DNA of 64,000 nt from an uncultured Marinobacterium sp. (GTDB lineage: Bacteria; Pseudomonadota; Gammaproteobacteria; Pseudomonadales; Balneatricaceae). The notes under the pieces are model-generated. The model was not told where the DNA came from. It saw only the letters and a program-made list of their open reading frames with translations, and searched no databases. The stretch spans positions 1 through 64,000 of the forward strand of contig CANMWJ010000014.1 of NCBI GenBank assembly GCA_947501565.1, in the 5' to 3' direction. Of the stretch, positions 60,087-64,000 are shown piece after piece; position 1 is the first letter of the stretch; the number at the start of each line of letters is the position of its first letter. Position numbers and translations under genes: made by a program.

Positions 60087-60320
60087 ATGATTGTGCAACT
60101 ATTGGTTACCAAGAGCGATTTTACGCTGCCCAATCTGAAGAATGAGTTCAACGATTTAGGAATTGAGGTCAGCGTACTGTTCGTTGAAGAACATCCTGAA
60201 CTGGTCGCAGCGCATAATATCCGGCACTCACCAAACATCCTGATTGATGGCGAATTAGTGTTTCAGCGTCAACCGTCAGAATCTGAGCTGAGGCGTTACT
60301 TTAAGCAGCGCGGTGTATAA
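60087..60320 (+). CDS. Small thioredoxin/glutaredoxin-fold protein lacking catalytic cysteines
   Basis: A 77-residue protein with the beta-alpha-beta layout of glutaredoxins. MIVQLLVTKSDFTLPNLKNE occupies the place of the CxxC helix but has no cysteine. RHSPNILIDGELVFQRQPSE looks like the cis-proline segment and final strands. The whole protein contains no cysteine, so it cannot be a disulfide oxidoreductase; a binding or regulatory role is likely. GGAGCGAGG precedes the ATG. Confidence 0.65.
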   Translation: MIVQLLVTKSDFTLPNLKNEFNDLGIEVSVLFVEEHPELVAAHNIRHSPNILIDGELVFQRQPSESELRRYFKQRGV

Positions 60321-60337
60321 AAGCACTGAGTGCAGAT

Positions 60338-60697
60338 TTATCTTGGTGGTGGCCACAACAGGAACAGTGCTGCCAGCACCGCTTCAACCAACAGGTAGAT
60401 CCCATCAGCCAGATCCGGCCACCCATCCAGCCATAGCGAAATCACCCTTGCTGTAACCAGGCAGCCCATCACAATGCCTAACGCGAGCACCAGCGTCCGT
60501 GCCTTTTCGACCAATATACATGCCCATATGGAGATAAGACCCAGCGCGACCACCATTGAATAAAGTGCGCGATGCTGATTAGAGGAGGGGATAGACCGAT
60601 CGGTGGTTGAAACGACTTCCTGCAGACCGGGAATGATAAGGCTGAGGGCTAGAATAAGAAGAGCAACGCGCAACACGCGCCTATGGAGGGTGGTCAT
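60338..60697 (-). CDS. Small four-helix membrane protein (DUF4345-like)
   Basis: A 119-residue protein with four hydrophobic helices (about 10-28, 46-62, 67-85, 99-115). LYSMVVALGLISIWA and LGIVMGCLVTARVISLWLDG are reminiscent of DUF4345, a family without known function. There is no cysteine or charged cluster suggesting catalysis apart from C60 and C79. It is a lone gene converging on the thioredoxin-fold gene. Confidence 0.75.
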   Translation of the reverse strand: MTTLHRRVLRVALLILALSLIIPGLQEVVSTTDRSIPSSNQHRALYSMVVALGLISIWACILVEKARTLVLALGIVMGCLVTARVISLWLDGWPDLADGIYLLVEAVLAALFLLWPPPR

Positions 60698-60805
60698 ACG
60701 CTGAACCGGAAGGTTTAGGGAATCCTACTTCAGCTTAATCCAAAAAGCGGGTTTGTCGTAAAGGTGCGGCGAAGCCAATTTATGTTGTCCGTGTTCAAAG
60801 AGATC

Positions 60806-60837
60806 GTTGGGCATCGCTGCGCGATGGCCAACCTACT
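60806..60837 (-). repeat. REP-like palindromic repeat, unit A, copy 2
   Basis: Exact reverse complement of 46593-46624 over 32 bases. It lies in the 296-base gap between the small membrane protein and idh. Confidence 0.8.
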
Positions 60838-60861
60838 TGGATTATTGTATCCGCGTGAACG

Positions 60862-60893
60862 GTAGGCTGGTGACGAGCCAAGCGGCTCTCAAC
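60862..60893 (-). repeat. REP-like repeat, unit B, copy 2
   Basis: Reverse complement resembles 46739-46770 at 27 of 32 positions. Here the pair's GTAGG ends face inward, the opposite arrangement to copy 1. Confidence 0.6.
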
Positions 60894-60940
60894 TCCCGGC
60901 TCCTAATAAACTGCTGTTGAATACGGGGCCGAAAACGAAA

Positions 60941-60973
60941 AAAGCCCGGTACGGCGAGGCCGGACCGGGCTTT
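60941..60973. terminator. Bidirectional terminator after idh
   Basis: AAAGCCCGGT (60941-60950) pairs with ACCGGGCTTT (60964-60973). The A-run gives idh transcripts a T-run on the minus strand, 20 bases past the stop. Confidence 0.88.
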
Positions 60974-60993
60974 TTATAGAGTACTACTCAGAA

Positions 60994-63225
60994 TTAGGCG
61001 TTAGCAGCAGCCAGCGCAGCGTTCAGAGTTTCGGAAGGACGCATTACCTTCTTAACGGTTTCACGCTTAGCGTGGTAGTAACCATCCAGCTCAGCAGGGC
61101 GACCCTGACAAGCAGACATCTCAGCAACGATCTTCTCTTCGTTTTCTGCCAGAGTCTTAGCCAGAGGTGCGAACTTAGCAGCCAGCTCAGCGTCTTCAGA
61201 CTGTGCAGCAACTTCCTGCGCCCAGTACATACCCAGGTAGAAGTGGCTACCACGGTTGTCCAGTTCACCGGTCTTACGGGAAGGAGACTTGTTGTTTTCC
61301 AGCAGCTTGCCAGTTGCAGCGTCCAGAGTTTTCGCCAGGATAGTAGCAACTGCGTTGTCTTCCTTGATGCCGAAGTCTTCCAGAGAAACAGCCAGTGCCA
61401 GGAACTCACCCAGGGAATCCCAACGCAGGTGGTTCTCTTCTTCTACCTGCTGTACGTGCTTAGGTGCGGAACCGCCTGCACCCGTTTCGTACATGCCACC
61501 GCCTTTCAGCATTGGAACGATAGACAGCATCTTCGCAGACGTACCCAGTTCCATGATTGGGAACAGGTCGGTCAGGTAGTCACGCAGTACGTTACCAGTT
61601 ACGGAGATAGTGTCTTTACCGCGGATCATGCGATCCATGGAGAAGCGCATCGCCTGGCTGTAAGACTTGATGTAGATTTCCAGACCGTCAGTGTCGTGCT
61701 CTTTCAGGTACTCTTCTACTTTCTTGGTCAGTTCCAGATCGTGTGCACGTTCCTGGTCCAGCCAGAAGATTGCAGGAGTAGCAGACTGACGTGCGCGAGT
61801 CACAGCCAGTTTAACCCAGTCACGTACCGGCTCGTCTTTGGTCTGACATGCACGCCAGATATCGCCAACTTCAACCTGGTGACGCATCAGGACAGTGCCG
61901 TCTGCTTTAACAACGCGCATTACGCCCGCTTTTTCGATCTCGTAGGTCTTGTCGTGAGAACCGTATTCTTCTGCTTTCTTAGCCATCAGACCAACGTTCG
62001 GAACAGAACCCATGGTAGTTGGGTCGAACGCGCCGTTAGTCTTACAGAAGTTGATCATGTCCTGGTACATGCGGGAGTAAGTAGACTCAGGCATAACTGC
62101 TTTAGTGTCAGCAGTCTGGCCGTTTGCGTCCCACATCTTACCGCCGTTACGGATCATCGCAGGCATGGAAGCATCAACGATTACGTCGGAAGGAACGTGC
62201 AGGTTGGTGATACCTTTAGAGGAATCTACCATTGCCAGCTTAGGACGAGTTTCGTAGCACTTGTAGATCGCTTCTTCGATCTCTTCACGCTTGGAGCGTG
62301 GCAGGGAAGCAATCTTGTCGTATACGCTGCCGATACCGTTGTTCGGGTTAACGCCCAGCTCTTTGAACAGCTCGCCGTACTCTTCGAACAGGTCTTTGTA
62401 GAATACAGTTACCGCGTGACCGAATACGATCGGGTGGGAAACCTTCATCATGGTCGCTTTAACGTGCAGAGACCACATAACGCCAGTTTCTTTCGCGTCC
62501 TGCAGGGACTCTTCGAAGAACTCACGCAGAGCTGCACAGCTCATGCGCATGGAGTCGATGATTTCACCTTTCTCCAGCGTCAGTTCTTTCTTAACTTCTA
62601 CAGCGCCGTTCTCATTAACGAATTCGATACGAACGTCGCCAGCTTCAGCCATAGTTACAGACTGCTCAGAGGAGAAGAAATCGCCTTTGCGCATGTAGTC
62701 AGCGTGAGTCTGGGAAGCCTTGCTCCATTTGCCCATGGAGTGTGGGAACTTACGTGCGAACGCTTTAACCGCACCAGGTGCACGACGGTCAGAGTTACCT
62801 TCACGCAGAACTGGGTTTACAGCAGAACCCAGGATCTTGGAGTAGCGTGCTTTGATATCTTCTTCTTTAGAGTTCTGAGGATCTTCAGGGAACTCAGGGA
62901 TGTCGTAACCCTGCGCCTGCAGCTCAGCGATACATGCTTTCAGCTGAGGGATGGAAGCACTGATGTTCGGCAGTTTGACGATGTTTGCTTTAGGATTCTG
63001 AGTCAGCTCACCCAGGAATGCCAGACCGTCCTGAACGCGCTGTTCTTCGGTCAGGTTTTCGGGGAAGTTAGCAAGAACACGGCCTGCCAGGGAGATGTCG
63101 GTGATTTTAACTTCGATACCCGCTGCTGAAGTGAAGGTACGAACGATTGGCAGCAGAGATGCAGTTGCCAGCGCTGGTGCTTCGTCGGTCAGCGTGTAGT
63201 AAATAGTTTGCTCTGGTGTAGTCAT
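60994..63225 (-). CDS. idh: NADP-dependent isocitrate dehydrogenase, monomeric type
   Basis: A 743-residue monomeric isocitrate dehydrogenase (Azotobacter enzyme 741). It performs the same reaction as icd but belongs to a distinct large single-chain family. [46 protein letters not shown] and [19 protein letters not shown] are diagnostic. The ATG at 63225 has a GGGGA site. In Pseudomonas aeruginosa this gene lies next to icd; here it is about 50 kb away. The codon use looks highly biased, suggesting strong expression. Confidence 0.97.
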   Translation of the reverse strand: MTTPEQTIYYTLTDEAPALATASLLPIVRTFTSAAGIEVKITDISLAGRVLANFPENLTEEQRVQDGLAFLGELTQNPKANIVKLPNISASIPQLKACIAELQAQGYDIPEFPEDPQNSKEEDIKARYSKILGSAVNPVLREGNSDRRAPGAVKAFARKFPHSMGKWSKASQTHADYMRKGDFFSSEQSVTMAEAGDVRIEFVNENGAVEVKKELTLEKGEIIDSMRMSCAALREFFEESLQDAKETGVMWSLHVKATMMKVSHPIVFGHAVTVFYKDLFEEYGELFKELGVNPNNGIGSVYDKIASLPRSKREEIEEAIYKCYETRPKLAMVDSSKGITNLHVPSDVIVDASMPAMIRNGGKMWDANGQTADTKAVMPESTYSRMYQDMINFCKTNGAFDPTTMGSVPNVGLMAKKAEEYGSHDKTYEIEKAGVMRVVKADGTVLMRHQVEVGDIWRACQTKDEPVRDWVKLAVTRARQSATPAIFWLDQERAHDLELTKKVEEYLKEHDTDGLEIYIKSYSQAMRFSMDRMIRGKDTISVTGNVLRDYLTDLFPIMELGTSAKMLSIVPMLKGGGMYETGAGGSAPKHVQQVEEENHLRWDSLGEFLALAVSLEDFGIKEDNAVATILAKTLDAATGKLLENNKSPSRKTGELDNRGSHFYLGMYWAQEVAAQSEDAELAAKFAPLAKTLAENEEKIVAEMSACQGRPAELDGYYHAKRETVKKVMRPSETLNAALAAANA

Positions 63226-63600
63226 TCTAATCCCCAAGTATTTATGGCTCCGGACGGCCATAGGCTTAATGAAAAGGCGACTTGTGGTCACCTTTTATCC
63301 TTTATCCGCAGATTTAAACCCGTTGGTTATAATTTTCGCGGTGTAGTATACAGAAAAAATATCCCAGTTTGTATGCAGAATTGTTGCACCATAGGCTAAT
63401 AAAACACGCTCTATGCCGCACTGCAGCAGGGAGTGCGGGGTGTAGGCAACGTTATGATTTACTGTAGAAAATTTACAACAGCCTTGAATATGGCACGGGG
63501 CGTCCAGGATTTTGCTTTCCGCATATGCACAAGTAGGGGTATCGGTAGAAGGGCAAGAAGGCTGGAATCATTGGTACTTTGGTTGTGTTTTCGACACTGT
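63226..63600. other. 375-base region between idh and the sulfur transporter, with idh leader hairpins
   Basis: No convincing gene. Reading the minus strand as the idh leader, AAAAGGCGAC (63272-63281) with GTCACCTTTT (63287-63296) makes a hairpin ending in T, attenuator-like. TATGGC (63243-63248) with GCCATA (63257-63262) makes a second hairpin just before the ribosome site. Short ORFs on the plus strand here show no family features. Confidence 0.4.
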
Positions 63601-64000
63601 TTATGTCTGGGTTTCGTCGTTGAACCGGAGCCAGGCCCGCAATTTCAATCCAACCCAGTTTCCCGGTAGTGCAGCTACAATCCAGACCCAACCATGCAAA
63701 CTGGTGGATGCCACACCGGAAAAAAACGCGCCTATATTGCAGCCATAGGCGATACGCGCACCGTAACCGAGCAGTAAGCCTCCCAGCAGCGAGACCAGTA
63801 GCAGCTTGATCAGTGTGGCGAAGGATCGATGCGGCCAGGCAGCGGCGTTGTGAAAACCGACCAGCAGTATGGACGCCAGGAATGCGCCAAATACGATGCC
63901 GAAATTCATCACCGAGGTGGTATCACTGAATACGGAGTTTTGCAGTGCGTTGGCCTGAAACGGTGCGCTCCAGAAGGCGCTGCTCTCCGGTGACCAACCC
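63601..64000 (-). CDS. YeeE/YedE-family sulfur transporter, C-terminal part
   Basis: The last 132 codons of a membrane protein whose frame stays open to the window edge, so the gene continues beyond 64000. YGARIAYGCNIGAFFSGVAS followed by LHGWVWI is the second-half signature of the YeeE/YedE (TsuA-like, DUF395) family, with the cysteine that relays thiosulfate or sulfur. Two membrane helices precede it. The internal GTG/ATG near 63912 is not the start, because coding continues upstream as a similar membrane protein. Confidence 0.88.
   Translation of the reverse strand, partial: GWSPESSAFWSAPFQANALQNSVFSDTTSVMNFGIVFGAFLASILLVGFHNAAAWPHRSFATLIKLLLVSLLGGLLLGYGARIAYGCNIGAFFSGVASTSLHGWVWIVAALPGNWVGLKLRAWLRFNDETQT

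Noticed and set aside
61072-63129. 685-codon open frame opposite idh
   Set aside because: Antisense to monomeric isocitrate dehydrogenase; long only because of the strong codon bias of idh.
63433-63748. Overlapping short plus-strand ORFs after idh
   Set aside because: No ribosome sites or family features, and they run into the antisense of the YeeE/YedE gene.

Overview
The window is chromosomal DNA of a Gammaproteobacterium. The block from aceA to serS (1-24 kb) has the gene content and order familiar from Pseudomonas (serS-crcB-rarA-lolA-ftsK-trxB-aat-ate-infA-clpA-clpS-cspD-icd, then nudJ-mnmA-hflD-purB and aceA). The phasin, monomeric isocitrate dehydrogenase, moderate G+C and other details suggest a marine Oceanospirillales-type heterotroph; this placement is inference from gene content. 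I saw no rRNA or tRNA gene, CRISPR array, prophage or transposase.

Layout. 1-9.9 kb: start of isocitrate lyase with a divergent LysR regulator; ribosomal oxygenase roxA; trmJ; an alpha/beta hydrolase; purB; hflD-mnmA-nudJ; moaE facing rluE. 10-16.4 kb: icd, cspD, clpS-clpA, infA, ate, aat, a protein-quality and N-degron neighbourhood. 16.4-24 kb: trxB, then ftsK-lolA-rarA-crcB-serS on the plus strand. 24-33.4 kb: a periplasmic M16 protease, a ubiquinone-type hydroxylase, a phasin, a cytosolic M16C protease and an EamA transporter.

33.5-60.7 kb is the accessory half. It holds a FIST sensor with a histidine kinase; several small or unknown proteins, including a 36-residue membrane protein; a tandem HAD protein; a five-gene LolCDE-like export operon (LolA-like periplasmic protein, two FtsX-type permeases, LolD-type ATPase, beta-barrel); a chemoreceptor; an NlpC/P60 lipoprotein; the NAD salvage pair pncA-pncB; ndh; a membrane-anchored glutamate-synthase-like protein; a PqiA-like protein; and a lipid operon (two desaturases, an MGDG-synthase-like glycosyltransferase, a DUF457 membrane protein, a PlsC-like acyltransferase). 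The lipid operon looks more A/T-rich than the rest and has a palindrome overlapping its promoter. 60.7-64 kb: REP-like repeats, monomeric isocitrate dehydrogenase, and the end of a YeeE/YedE sulfur transporter.

The aceA, icd and idh genes put the whole isocitrate branch point (glyoxylate shunt versus TCA cycle) in one window. The two strongest candidates for undescribed systems are the LolCDE-like operon at 39.5-44.7 kb and the desaturase/glycosyltransferase operon at 54.6-59.9 kb. Functions come from motif and family recognition by eye; no database search was run.
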